Source: Ophiobolus disseminans
Lineage: Eukaryota; Ascomycota; Dothideomycetes; Pleosporales; Phaeosphaeriaceae
Direction: 5' to 3'
Length of the DNA: 64,000 nucleotides
NCBI GenBank assembly: GCA_010093685.1
Contig: MU006220.1
Span: forward strand, 589,502 to 653,501
Notes under the pieces: generated by a model
Databases searched by the model: none
What the model was told of the DNA's origin: nothing
What the model saw: the letters and a program-made list of their open reading frames with translations, nothing else
In this document: piece after piece, positions 42,504 to 53,587 of the stretch
How the letters are laid out: the number at the start of each line of letters is the position of its first letter
How positions within the stretch are numbered: the first letter of the stretch is position 1
Program-made: the position numbers and the translations under genes

Positions 42504-44658
42504 TCATACTAGCTTTGAGGTGACGTCCTGATACGGATGGTTTGAACATTCCTCAAACCTCCATTTTGGTACGCAAGCTCGAGCGACCAATTTGTACGTG
42601 CCACTTTCGACTTCTCTCGCAATAAAATAGACTTCGGCCATCGGAATCTCTATTAATATATCACCTTCTCTCACTCCAGGCTCTGAGAGGATGTGATAAC
42701 TTGACATCGCTGTCCCAAATAAGTTTTGCTCCGTGATGAAGACTTGAAAATGCTCCTTGTGTTCTCGAAGGCAGTGGAACGATTGTTTAGGAGGCGTTTC
42801 GTCGTCAGCGACAAAATAATCGTCGAGAACTCTTGTGAGAATGTCAACATCTCTATTTACACCGGACAGTTCTTGGTGTCGATCGTGGTCAGATACCATG
42901 TGGTCCAACAGGATATCTCGGTCAGATTGTGGTCATGTGTGCCTTGCGAACGGGTACCCCTGGAGGCAAAACTGTGTCGGGAAGCACGTGGAGTTTATCA
43001 GAGCATAGGCTAGTAGACCTGAGTGACTCCGAAGATCTTCTTCAGTAGTGAAAGTGCGTCTCAGAAAGTGTCTAAGATAAACAACATGTTTTGGATTGAC
43101 ACTTGATTGGTGGGAACCAGTTTGACTGGTCCATAGGTCCTGGCCGAAGTGGAGAGTATGCATTTGTCCAGGATCGTTTTTGTGAAGGTAAGCCCTTTCG
43201 AGAACGTTCCTCGTCCACACAACACATGTTCTGGGACATCGTGTCTCCAATCGACAGCCCAGGAGGGTAGACTCAAAGTATCCTCCGGTCCAATACATGT
43301 CGCTAGTAACAGCAGCTTGGGAGAATGATGTGTCAACAGGTGCGCGGTGGTGCGTGCGTAAACTTCAGCGCAGGACCAAGAGCAATCGGCCCTGATCCCA
43401 AGCGTGTGCTGCTTCTCAGGTTCAAAGAGATTTAGTAGCGCATATATGTTGTCTCGAGGATCAGTCGCGTCCAGTAAAATACCGCTATCATGCGTGAACA
43501 CTAACGTGTCGGCTACGTGTGCTGTATTAGCGAGCTGCGCTGGTTGTAGCAATGCGTTCCATTTTCGACATGTGTGAAGATTTAAGGCTGGCACGTCGAG
43601 CAGCCGTCTGAATTTCTCCAAATAGTGTGATTCTGGGAAGATGCGACGGAAACCCGATTCAGCCCCCTTTGAACTAACATCGGTGAATGTCGAGTAGAAC
43701 CCTGCTCCTTCTTCTTCAACCTTGGTACCATGGTGACGTAGAGCACATTCGTAAAGAACAGTGGCAGCCTGAAAGTGCTCGACGGTAAGCAAGTATTTGT
43801 CACACAGGAAGACGGGATGTTGTGACAATAATAGCTCTTGGAGCACCCACACCCTTTTCCACCACGGTCGGCACATTAGAGACTGCAGGTGTAATAGTAA
43901 CAGCGTCGAATTACCCTCTTCATTGATGTGAATGGGCCACAGGTCTGTGGGAATGCTTCTAGAACGGCTCCAGATTGGGATTCCTAGGGGTGATGGACCT
44001 CAATTACTACGTTCGATGTTGTTAAATATGTCGTGGTTCATTGCCGCCTTCCCTCGCTTCGCAAAGTCCTGCATGGCTTCATCAGACGTATCGGACGCCT
44101 TCCCCAGGAATATGATTGTTTGGATGGCTTTGGAGTAGATCGCTCATTTGTTGCACCTGCCAACTCTTCTCGTCATCGTCAATCTGGTTGATACATACGG
44201 CATCAGTCCAGATCGGAAGTCCGACCTGCAAGCGATTGTTAGGTCCATCCCTTAGATGACAGCTATGGTTATGTACTCACTGGCGCCAGCTCGTTGAGAA
44301 AGATGTGATTCAGCGCATCGCATAGATTCGCCGTGATGTCGACGGGGGTTTCGTCACTAAACTGTAACGGTATTTCAGATTGCAGAACGCCCCAGGTATA
44401 TGAGAGCGCAATGTAGTCTGGTGGATTGTCGAGCGAGACGTGCTCGATCCGGCCCAAGACTCGACCTGAGTGCTGAATGACGATGAGATGTATCAAATGG
44501 ATCTCTCGTTTGTCTCGGTCCAAGGGCTTCCATTTGTACTTGGTCGATACCACGGATGGGGGTGTTGACTCTCGCTCCGTTAAGGGTGACATTGTAGGAA
44601 TGTGTGGTTGTGGAGGGTGCTTGCGTGGCGACGGCGTTGAGGAGGCAAGAAGAACCAA
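42504..44658 (-). pseudogene. Broken HET-domain (heterokaryon incompatibility) gene
   Basis: The N-terminal part reads YIALSYTWG, and after an intron (about 44282-44228) WTDAVCINQIDDDEKSWQVQQMS, both diagnostic for the HET domain. Near 44135-44140 the frame breaks: the expected YSKAIQTIIFLGKASDTSDE continues in another frame. A stop sits at 44000-44002. The next frame gives CRPWWKRVWVLQE, another HET hallmark, then TDPRDNIYALL. Further breaks lie near 43065 and at an in-frame TGA (42933). The C-terminal part retains the GDILIEI-type and YKLVARACV segments. At least two frame breaks plus two stops make a functional protein unlikely. HET genes trigger incompatibility and decay often under recombination and selection. 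Confidence 0.82.
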
Positions 44659-44973
44659 GACTATGAAGGAGGGGCATACAAGTGTGGGAACACCAGGTGG
44701 GGTGAGGTCAAGTGATCTCGACCATGTTTAGCGTCCTGTCGTGTATATATTATACGCTGCGTACTGCTGTAAGCGCCTTCTGTGGTGACCAGTAGTGAAC
44801 GTTGTTTTCCTGAATATTTGAAGCTCTAGTGAGTCTGCGCACCGCATATAAACTCTTTCGTCAAGATTCATGATTGATGTGCTTTCCTCTGATTGTAATT
44901 CTGAATACCGCTTCATCAGTAACGAGACGTCTTTATCTCCGTGTGCGCGCCGATCTTTCAGCTCTGCAGAGAC

Positions 44974-45799
44974 TCAGAACAGCTTGTTATACCTCAACTT
45001 GCTCATATCCGCCTCCGTCTCGATCCTTATGCGCGAACTCCGCACCTTCTCATCGTCCAAGAGCAACTCGTACGATTTACCGAAGTCAGTAGCCTTGACT
45101 GCCCCAGACTTAGCTGCCACCTCATCCACTTCAACGCGGAAGGCAAGGAAAATTTCGTTGAAGCGCACATTCGTCGACTCGTTCTCGCGCGCCGCCGCTA
45201 TCGAGAAAGAGAATAGGGCGCCCTGTGCCATGGCAGGTACGGGGTGCGTAGCGGTTTCGCCCTGGGCGCCCGTGCAAATGGACCATGTACTCTTGGGGTA
45301 ATTTTGTTCCAGGAGGTAGCCGATCGAGTCTCGGTAAGCGACTACAATGCGATCCGTTAACTTAAGGGAGTGACAAGGGAGGGAGCGTCGTACAGAAGTT
45401 CGCTTCGAAGGTGAGATTCATATTGTAGCGAAGTCGCTCGGTGGTGATTTCTTGGAGAGGCGTAATGGTATACTCGCCGCCAACTAGCAGTCCGGAAGTC
45501 AGTATGTGAATCAACGGCTGGGAGCACTTAAATGTATGCGTACCGCAAGTATACACGTGGTGGAAAGCTGGTAGCTTGCCCGCCCGCACTTGGTCCACCA
45601 CTCCCTTGACCGCAGTATCAGAAGATACATCGGCCTCGGCGAATGTTATTCCCTTGCTGGAACCGATGTATTTGACGAGCTTGTCGGCCGAGCTCTGATT
45701 GCGAACTATGGCTAGCACATTTCGCTTCGAGCGTAGGACCGCCGAGACGGCGGAGACTCCAATGTTGCCTGTGGCACCGACGACGAGAACTGTTTCCAT
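44974..45799 (-). CDS. NAD(P)-binding Rossmann-fold protein (SDR/NmrA-like)
   Basis: Probable short-chain dehydrogenase-like or NmrA-like protein of 237 residues. Exons 45799-45544, 45483-45394 and 45341-44974. The N-terminus is the dinucleotide-binding motif VLVVGATGNIG (residues 4-14). An LVKYIGSSKGITFAEADVSS segment follows, with the acidic residue expected near strand 3. The splice joins recover MNLTFEANFFAYRDSIGYLL and STWSICTGAQGETATH. No clear YxxxK catalytic pair is seen. The C-terminus (about 165-237) is rich in charged residues. It lies beside the broken HET gene, in the same orientation but with its own promoter. Confidence 0.82.
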
Positions 45800-46065
45800 T
45801 GTGAATTTGAGGTATCGAATTGACTAATGTTTGAAATGGTGCGTTGCCGCTGATGATGATGGAGAAATGTGTGGAGGTAATGCCGCATTTATATATCTGA
45901 GGCCTATGCACCTCTTGGCTATTTCGGCCTCATAAGGGCGCGAGATGGACAATTATTACAAACCCAGGCCCCACATACTAGCACATGGTGGCCAAATTTG
46001 CGATACTTGGATCACCCTTGTTCTCGTGATGATGCGCTCCACAGCTCGTATACGCTATGTTGAAT

Positions 46066-47673
46066 CTACCTCAAACCATCCATCTCTAGGCTGACATTGT
46101 CAGTTCTTGAGCCATACACTCCTCCGTCCAGAATCCATTGCTCGTTGTCATCGTTGTCGTCTTGAACTCTTCTCCATGTCTGCTTCCTCTCGCCCTCTTT
46201 TTCCTTCCCTTTGCTCTTCTCTACCTTGATGGTAGGCCGAATCAGTCCACCCAACAGCGGATTTCTACTGAACGCGCCACTACCACTCGAGATTGCACCA
46301 TGTTCGACAGGAGCTAAAGTGGGGCCAGGTGGCTCATCTTCGCTTTCTGGAGTTGCTGGTCGCTGGGTAGCTGCCATTCGCCGTACCAGCTTCCCCCCAG
46401 TAAGGTCTATACTGGCGACAACTGTACGCTTCTCGTACTCCGGCCTTGCGTTCCACTCCTGTTCTCGGAGCGCCTTTTGCTGGCGCTTGAGCTGCATCGC
46501 GCGTTCCTGTGGTGACGCCCACATACTAAGACCTGCAGTCGTGGTCTCAAAGTCTGCAGCCTCATCATGCACCTGAGTACGCTTCGCATTTTGAGCCTGG
46601 AAAGCAAGAAGTTTGTCACGGTGCTGCTTCGCTTTTGCAAGCTTCTCGCTCTCTGAATCGACGTCCGAACCTGGGTGTGAGGATATGGGTGTCGTTGACC
46701 TTGGTGTGGCGAAAGGCCGAGGCGCTAGCGAGACTTCCGCACGCTTTTGTGACGCATTGTTTGCAGCCATTTTCTCTTTGCCGCGCTCATCACGTAGCAC
46801 TCGTACCATCGACTGAATCTCTTCCGAGCTGAGAAGTGGCGTGTTGCAGAACGTGCAAGGACCGATACCTTCTTTAACACAGATGACCTTTCCGCAGTTC
46901 AAACAGTTCGGGGCTGCGTCGAGAAGTGGATGTCGTGTTGCCATACAGTTACACTTTCGCTTCTTGTTGTCTTGAGGAGTTAATGTGGGGTTGGTCTGAA
47001 TCTCAAGTGCTCTGATAGCAGACTCGAGGTCGTTGAGCGCAGTGCTAGCACCATGCATTGGAGTACCACCAGCAAGGCTCACTTTGGCCTTTGGCTTAGG
47101 TGATGAAGTTCGCGAGGGTTTGATATCCGAGATGAGCTGGCCCGCCGCTGAGGGCGGAAGCTTTGCTGGAGGTGGAGCCGGTGAGATACCACGAGATCTC
47201 GGTGTTGCTGCTCCTGATGACGTTGCTGTGCTGGGTTTCAGAACAGCATCTGCCCTGTCGGACAAGCCAAAAACAGTGGCCTTGCTAACCTTAGCTTTTG
47301 AGCTCCCGGTCATATAATCTTCTTCATCTGCTTTGCGATAAGCTCCAGACATGCCGCCAAAGTCATCCACCTGCCGTGGTGGTGGGAGTTTCCCGAGGCC
47401 TGGCTTCTTCTTCCGGGGCTTGGCCTTGGGTACCTCCGATGTGTTGCCAGTTGCTGCATTTTGGCTGGCATTTGTAGCTTTGGGTTTTCTTCTGCTGTTG
47501 AATGATGTGATGAACTCTAGAGCCTGAGGGCTACCGCCGAGTAATTCTTGGAGATGCTCCGCTGCTGCAGCGTTGGGCAGTGTCTCGGTATACGAGATTA
47601 TCTGCTTCAGAGACTCATCATCCAGAGGGAGAAGTTTGGAGAGCTGAGGAAGCGCCCAAGTTGAGAGGTCCAT
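46066..47673 (-). CDS. RQT4: Rqt4/TRIP4-like ribosome quality-control zinc-finger protein
   Basis: Homologue of ASC-1 (TRIP4, yeast Rqt4), a subunit of the complex that splits collided ribosomes. One exon of 535 residues. An N-terminal helical region (about 1-55) precedes a basic KPRKKKPGLG stretch. A C2HC5 zinc finger at about 241-277 is CNCMATRHPLLDAAPNC, then CGKVICVKEGIGPCTFCNTP. The flanks are Ser/Pro-rich. Further on come KLLAFQAQNAKRTQVHDEAAD and an SMWASPQERAMQLKRQQKAL segment typical of the family. It starts 195 bp from the divergently transcribed cyclophilin gene. Confidence 0.92.
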   Translation of the reverse strand: MDLSTWALPQLSKLLPLDDESLKQIISYTETLPNAAAAEHLQELLGGSPQALEFITSFNSRRKPKATNASQNAATGNTSEVPKAKPRKKKPGLGKLPPPRQVDDFGGMSGAYRKADEEDYMTGSSKAKVSKATVFGLSDRADAVLKPSTATSSGAATPRSRGISPAPPPAKLPPSAAGQLISDIKPSRTSSPKPKAKVSLAGGTPMHGASTALNDLESAIRALEIQTNPTLTPQDNKKRKCNCMATRHPLLDAAPNCLNCGKVICVKEGIGPCTFCNTPLLSSEEIQSMVRVLRDERGKEKMAANNASQKRAEVSLAPRPFATPRSTTPISSHPGSDVDSESEKLAKAKQHRDKLLAFQAQNAKRTQVHDEAADFETTTAGLSMWASPQERAMQLKRQQKALREQEWNARPEYEKRTVVASIDLTGGKLVRRMAATQRPATPESEDEPPGPTLAPVEHGAISSGSGAFSRNPLLGGLIRPTIKVEKSKGKEKEGERKQTWRRVQDDNDDNEQWILDGGVYGSRTDNVSLEMDGLR

Positions 47674-47868
47674 GTCCGTTGTTGGTGCTAGTGGGTCGGA
47701 GGTGAGATTGTTGCCAGTTGCTCTGATTCATCACTTGAAGCTAGTGGGTGGTGTGGCGCAGGTATGGCCCAGGTGTGGCTGAAAACAATCACCAGCAATC
47801 CCCCGTACCCTGCAATCCACCACACTGTCCACACCCTATCCCCGCTTCCACAACACCCAGCATAAACC
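47674..47868. promoter_or_regulatory. Compact bidirectional promoter (195 bp)
   Basis: Separates the start codons of the Rqt4-like gene (minus) and the PPIL1-like gene (plus). Short and without a clear TATA box. Confidence 0.65.
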
Positions 47869-48413
47869 ATGGCTACCGACGTCGCACTCGATACCACGAT
47901 TGTGTGTTCTCGCAATTTGTATCATGCGTTAAACAAGACTAACAATGGAAGGGCACAATTGTCATCGAACTCTACAACGACCATGCGCCAAAGACGTGCA
48001 AGAATTTCTCTACCCTCGCCCAACGTCACTACTTCGACAACCTGATCTTCCACCGCATAATACCGGGCTTCATGATCCAGGGTGGCGACCCTACAGGCAC
48101 TGGTCGGGGTGGCGCATCCATCTACGGCGAGAAGTTCGAGGACGAGATATCGCCAGCGCTCAAGCACACGGGCGCTGGCATCCTTAGCATGGCCAACTCG
48201 GGTCCAAACTCAAACGGCTCACAATTCTTCATTACGCTGGCGCCGACGCCTTGGCTAGACGGAAAGCACACCATTTTCGGCAGAGTGAAGAGTGGAATGC
48301 AGGTCGTCAAGAAGTTGGGGCTCGCAAAGACAGATAAGGAGGATCGACCAGTGGAGGAAATCAAGATCAACAAGGCCTACGTGCTGGAGAAGAGCAATCT
48401 CCTTGAGAACTAA
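47869..48413 (+). CDS. Cyclophilin-type peptidyl-prolyl isomerase (PPIL1-like)
   Basis: Prolyl isomerase of the spliceosome-associated PPIL1/Ppi1 type. Exons 47869-47901 and 47952-48413 give 164 residues. After splicing the N-terminus is MATDVALDTTIGTIVIELYN. All catalytic landmarks are present: FHRIIPGFMIQGGDPTGTG (with the catalytic Arg), the SMANSGPNSNGSQFFITL block and the WLDGKHTIFGRV loop with the conserved Trp. The single short first exon and the intron after the ATT codon match the compact 5' structure. The intron's branch site is close to its acceptor, but no alternative keeps the frame. Head-to-head with the Rqt4 gene. Confidence 0.93.
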
Positions 48414-48618
48414 GATGAGAGACGACGAGCGACGCGAGGCTGAACGCACAGCTAGAGGGTCGTGCAGGGTTGGAGATGGGCTCATCGCCTGACATCACGA
48501 TCAAGGGCCAACTCCTTCTTGGAACCCTGCGTTCCGGCTGGCCTTGACCTTTCAGAGGAATTGTAGAAGAGTGAGTTAATCGCTCGATTGCTACCTGGAG
48601 TGATGCTCATATACACAG

Positions 48619-49971
48619 CTAGCTCAATGGTCCATTCGGATGAATAAGAACCTTCGTGTATCCTTCAATTCGTTTGTCGAACTTCTCGTACGCCACCGGT
48701 GCCTCGTCGATGTTGATTTCGTGCGATACCACGAAGCTCGGCTTTGCCTTTCCAGACACAATCATATCGCGCAGATACCGGTTATAAGCCTTGACGTTAC
48801 ATTGGCCGGTACCGACCGAGAGACCCTTGTATACGTGTCAGTGGACTTTCAAAACCATGGGCAGGGACCCTACCTTCTCGAAGAGCTTCCCAAAAGATAT
48901 CAAGATTTGGCCCTTTTTGCTCTGCTCGTCCGGGGCTCCTGGGTCTGCAGGAACGTATAATCCGGGGATGCCTAAACCGCCAGTCGGTCGGGTCACCATG
49001 ATGAGCTGGTCAAGCACAATGTTCGGTTTCTCCTTGCTACCTGAAGCATCCACCGCTTGATAACCCACGGCATCTACGGCTCGGTCGACCATGCCGTCGT
49101 TGAGCTTGATTATCTGTTCCACGGGATCACTTTTCCTGAAGTCGACGGGAATACACCCGATCTTCTCCGCCGCCTTCAAGCGCTCAGGAACTGTGTCGAC
49201 CACAAACACTTTGCTTGCACCTCGTAGAACACCGCTATATGCAGCCATCAATCCAACAGGGCCTGCGCCGAATACTGCCACGCTTTCGCCCGACTTGAAA
49301 CCAGCTAGGACAAGCCCGTGCCAGCCAGTTGGAAAGATGTCTGCCAGCAATATAAAGTCGGCTTCGTGTTCGGTGCCTTTCGGAAGCTTAAGCGCGTTGA
49401 AGTCGGCGAACGGGACTCGGAGGTATTGTGCTTGGCCGCCTTGATATGGTCCCATCGATACGTAACCGTATGCTCCGCCAGCGAAGCCTGGATTGACCCT
49501 ATAGAGGAGTGTCAGCCCCGACCGACTGACATCTGAGAGCTGATCTTACCCGGTACAAAACGCTGTACGTCCTTCCTCACAGTTGCGACATCGACCATCT
49601 GCTACATTGAAAGGGAGAACGATCCTGTCACCCTTTTCCAGGAGCGTAACGCCGGATCCTACCTCTGTGATAATCCCCATGTTTTCATGGCCAAACACAA
49701 GTCCACGCTCTGCAGCCGTCCTTCCTTGATACATGTGTAGGTCTGATCCGCAAATCGCCGCAGTTGTAACTTTCACGATCACATCGTCCGGATGCTGGAT
49801 CTTGGGCAATTCCACCTCATTGACGGAGACCTTAAACGGCCCTTCGTAGTGCACGGCTTTCATTTTCTCGTTGGACATGTCAGACGTGATATGCGCTTGT
49901 TCGGTTCCTGGATCGTGTTCAGGATCGAGGAGAGGGAGCGTTTGCAATGAGTCTCCTTGTACTTGTGCCAT
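48619..49971 (-). CDS. Zinc alcohol dehydrogenase, formaldehyde-dehydrogenase-like
   Basis: Medium-chain zinc dehydrogenase resembling the glutathione-independent formaldehyde dehydrogenase group. Exons 49971-49550, 49498-48874 and 48825-48619 give 417 residues; an upstream ATG at 50040 or a later one at MSNEKMKA are alternative starts. Catalytic zinc residues lie in CGSDLHMYQG and FGHENMG. The NAD Rossmann motif is VFGAGPVGLMA. After splicing, VNPGFAGGAYGYVSMGPYQG is the family hallmark. In the structural zinc loop the sequence is VADGRCRNCEEGRTAFC: three cysteines, with Asp where bacterial formaldehyde dehydrogenases have the first Cys. It ends KFDKRIEGYTKVLIHP. Substrate unproven. Confidence 0.9.
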
Positions 49972-50040
49972 GACGTCTGCGTTTTCGGGACTTTGAGTAA
50001 CAGGGGAAGAGTTGCAAGGGGTGATGCGGAGAAGATGCAA

Positions 50041-50887
50041 GATGGCGGGCCCAGATCCCCTTTTGGGGTCTTATACACCATTATCTTGCCTATTTGGAAG
50101 CTGGCGTCATTGTTGTGAGGGGTTGTTGCGGATCGATTTGTGGGGTAACTCCGAGCCGGACGTGCGTGGTTAGCAGTCCCGAGTTTAGTGCGCACGTTGC
50201 TCACTCCCACATTCTACAACCATCTCATACAAACCAATCCAGCAAACAGAAACATAAACATGTACGACGTTCGGAGCCCCACGGTTTGCTACCAAGATCG
50301 TTCAACATGCCTCTGCGTGGCAAGCTCATTCCGTCGGTTGCTCTGGGACAAAGAGCTTGCGGAACTACAGGTTTATCTCAAAATCACATCAATTCCTTCT
50401 AGTATTCGCAGTCTTCAAAAGTTTGGATTCAAGGTCCCCGATATTCTCGGCGTATACAATTTTCGGAAATTTCCAACGCTCGCAGGCTACGACTGTTCGT
50501 GTTACACCCAGTATGTTCTTCCTTCGAGAAACAGTAAAAACTTGTGTCTTAAATTAGAGCTTGCGCCGCGATATTCGCCTCTGTCAGCCACGCGCTGTCT
50601 AGATTTCTGGGCACTCGCTTCATCAATCGATCTCATTGGGTACTGTACCCGCATCTCAGCCATGTGGATCAGGACCACCCAATGATTGCACTTGGACCCA
50701 GGATGCGAGGTTGATACGAGGCTGCATATCCCAGTCTCGTCGCAGCCTCAAGTTTTACTCCAATCACCTGCCCTGAGATACGCTATTGGAGACCTGGGAA
50801 ATGGGTGGCTTGAAAGTTCCCAGGTCATAGTATAAGAGTGCCGCTGTCCTTATGTACATTGCTAAACGTCGCCACCATCAGCTGGAA
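50041..50887. other. Intergenic
   Basis: Upstream of the dehydrogenase gene and of the cysteine-rich gene. A 165-codon plus-strand frame (50188-50685) shows no motif or splice partners and is not called. A TATA element at 50831 is listed separately. Confidence 0.45.
50831..50836 (+). promoter_or_regulatory. TATA box of the cysteine-rich protein gene
   Basis: TATAAG in the context CATAGTATAAGAG, 57 bp before the start codon used for the gene at 50888. Confidence 0.45.
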
Positions 50888-51675
50888 ATGTTACTTTACG
50901 TTCATATCACTTGTATCCTCTTTGCGATTCGTGGCAGCGCGCTGAAACCTGTCTCCGAGGAGGATTTCGGCCGCGAGCCGTATGCCGTACAACTGCCGTT
51001 TGAGTTGAGCGTAGGTAACTCTACGAACCCAGACAGTGCGAGTCAACTGTTTGAAAGACAAAGTGAGCTGCTTCCTCCATAACCGAATACTAGAGATAAC
51101 TTATAATGGCGCTTGGCAGGTACTGGGCGATGTTGGATGGCTAGCGGAGAGCGCTACGATTGCAAGAATCCGGCCATCGACAGCTGCGTCCGTTACACAC
51201 GTCTTTGGGCGAACGATAAACACTAATTGCTCTACAGTGCAATGGCGCCGCCAAGGCCGGTTGCTGCGACGGCACAGAAAAAACAACTTGCATCACACCA
51301 GCCAGTGGAAATGCGTTCTGTTGCTGGGATTCCGGCACAGTTTGTGGCGAGACTTGCTGTTCGTCTGGCTGGTCATGTTGTTCTGCGACAGCGGGAACTT
51401 GCTGCAAGAACTCCTACGGCTCGTGTTGCGGAGGAATATGCTGCGAAGCGTCCAAAGAATGCTGCGGTGGCACCTGTTGTAGTGTGGGTTACGTTTGCGG
51501 CGAAACACAAGGCTCTTGTGTCCGGAGGAGCACACCTACACTCAGGGTCACGGTAACTAGTACAACGGTGGTGCGTTCTTCGGTCGTTGCTGCGACAAAC
51601 GCGGCTGTGGTGAAGAAAGCTGGTGAGGGGCTTGGAGCTGCTGGAGTGGTAATGGCGGCGGCAGGCTTCTTGTAG
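50888..51675 (+). CDS. Secreted cysteine-doublet-rich protein, GPI-type tail
   Basis: Spliced gene, best seen only after joining exons 50888-51062, 51120-51187 and 51238-51675 (introns 57 and 50 bp, branch CTAAT in the second), giving 226 residues. Residues 1 to about 19 are a signal peptide (MLLYVHITCILFAIRGSA). An acidic, unstructured segment is followed by GRCWMASGERYDCKNPAIDS. Exon 3 then encodes about 23 cysteines, including nine CC pairs, in a granulin-like rhythm (AGCCDG, FCCWDS, ETCCSSGWSCC, SCCGGICCEASKECC). A Ser/Thr/Val stretch and an Ala/Gly-rich hydrophobic end (GEGLGAAGVVMAAAGFL) suggest a GPI anchor. The cysteine frame has no ATG of its own, so frame-by-frame scans miss it. Function unknown; a wall or effector-type role is inferred. 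Confidence 0.83.
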
Positions 51676-52033
51676 GAGCATATGCATGCTCCTGATGGAT
51701 AAGATCGAAGTCATTTTAACGAGCGGTGACCAGGAATTCAAACGCACGAGATTAAGGTACTACAAGGTACGATGTTGTGGCAGGGGTGTAGTTCGCATTG
51801 AATGCGAAGCCGTCCATGGATCGACTCCCCAGTCAAGCTCCTCGCCCAATAGCAGCCAGCAAAATCCTGGCTTGCACGTATAGACTCGAAGAGTATCATC
51901 ACATCTCCGTCCTATCACCGACGCAGGGACAAACTAGAGGATATGAACAATTCGATTTGCATTCAATCAATACCAACACAATATACACGTACGTTGGTAA
52001 CGAAATACCGCAATCCATCTTGGCTGTATTATA
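51676..52033. other. Intergenic
   Basis: Convergent 3' flanks; nothing recognised. Confidence 0.5.
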
Positions 52034-53587
52034 CTATATCGTGAAACGAAAGTTTGGGTCTTCCAATAAAACTTTCTCTCCTCGATCCGCCTTCGCATTC
52101 TCGCTTCTGAAGTACAAAGTTAAGATGCCGACCAGTATTATGACCAGAACATTGCAAGCCATACACGCCGCAAACCCTGGAACATACGATGGCGCATCTT
52201 CAGTTCTGAAGATAAGTGCTCCCGCAATACCTCCAATGCCGCCGATGCCGGTCAATGAGGCTGAACAGAAAGCTCGTCGCCATTGTCCGCGGATGTTGTT
52301 TGCCTGGTAAGCCATGACGCTTGGAATAGCTGAGTTGGTACCAGAGACGGTGATGAAAACTCCGACGTATTGCACCCATGGGTTTTTCGCGAAGCCCATG
52401 ATCGGTAGACCGATCAGAGAGATCATGCACAGAAAGACAAGTACCGGTCCTCGCGTCTTGTACTTGTCGCTGAACCACGCAGCGCCGTACATCAAGAATC
52501 CAGAAGCAGCATACGGTGGCGCGCCGAGACATTGGCTCATCGCTATGCTGAACTTGAGCTTAGTCGAGAGTATGATGGGCAGGAAGAAAGCGAAGCCGTA
52601 GGCGATAGTCGTGACGAAGAGCAGGATAAGTGCGAAAGCGTAGATGTACCAGTCCTTCGCTGGTTCAAGGAACTTCTTCCACGAGAACTTCTCGGCGGCG
52701 GCGTCGCCTCGGTCGGCATTGAGGCGATCGATTACGATGTCGAGTTCGTGTGGCTTAAGAAAGCCCCAGGATGGTTTTGTCTTTTCTTCGTCTGGGAACT
52801 TGACGATGAATGTGACGGCAAAGAGGGCGACGGCCACTGTTATCACACCTTCCATTATGAAGATCCTGCAATATTGTCAGTTGAGTATGACTGTAAGAGT
52901 GGGGAAATACTAACCACCGCCAGCCACGAATCCCTTGAACACCCTCCATCTGCTGCAGGCCGTATGCAAGAATACCAGACATAGCCGATGCAATACTCCC
53001 GACGAAGTAGAACACGCTGTATCGCTTCGCGACCTCAACTGCATTCCATTAGCAGTCGCCTTGTCTAGACCAGGACAGGACTTACATTTCGTGTACCAGC
53101 ACGACAAAAGATACAAACAACCAGGGAAGTAGCCACTTTCCAACAACCCAAGTACCAGCCGAAGTGGGACCAGACTGGGCCAGTTCTTCGTGAATCCAAA
53201 CCCGATGATGACAGCACCCCACGCAATGCAAATGCCTGGCAGGAATAACCGCGGCCCAACCTTTCTGCAAATGATGATCATGAACGGCTGGCAAAGCACG
53301 TACGTGATGAAGAAGCTCAGGTTGACCAGGTTGTATCCATAGCCGCGACCCATCTTCAGATCTTTAAGCATACCAGCAATGGCGGCGTTGGACACATTCT
53401 TGCGGTCCATCAGTGAGATGCCATACATGGCGCCGAGAGCCGGGATCAGACGCCAGTCGACCCTGTGGCGAAGCTTTGCGACGAGCTTGATGTCGACAGT
53501 GTCGGAGGAGGTGGTAGATGGGGAGGCGAGACCTTTTTCTACGTGTTCGATGTGATCGATACCTTCATCCTTGGTGGTGTGTGCCAT
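52034..53587 (-). CDS. MFS permease, Dal5/allantoate (ACS) family
   Basis: Twelve-span plasma-membrane permease expected to take up an anionic organic substrate such as allantoate, nicotinate or another vitamin-like acid. Exons 53587-53086, 53038-52915 and 52865-52034 give 485 residues. After an acidic, cytosolic N-terminus comes the family block RRVDWRLIP-like (RHRVDWRLIPALGAMYGISL), then MDRKNVSNAAIAGM. The LESGYFPGCLYLLSCWYTK block ends at the first intron, and splicing continues FEVAKRYSVFYFVGSIASAM, the typical sequence after span 4. The middle cytosolic loop is charged and the end is KVLLEDPNFRFTI. The exact substrate cannot be told from sequence. Confidence 0.92.

Noticed and set aside
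50188..50685. 165-codon plus-strand frame
   Set aside because: No recognisable domain, and it covers the divergent promoters of two well-supported genes.
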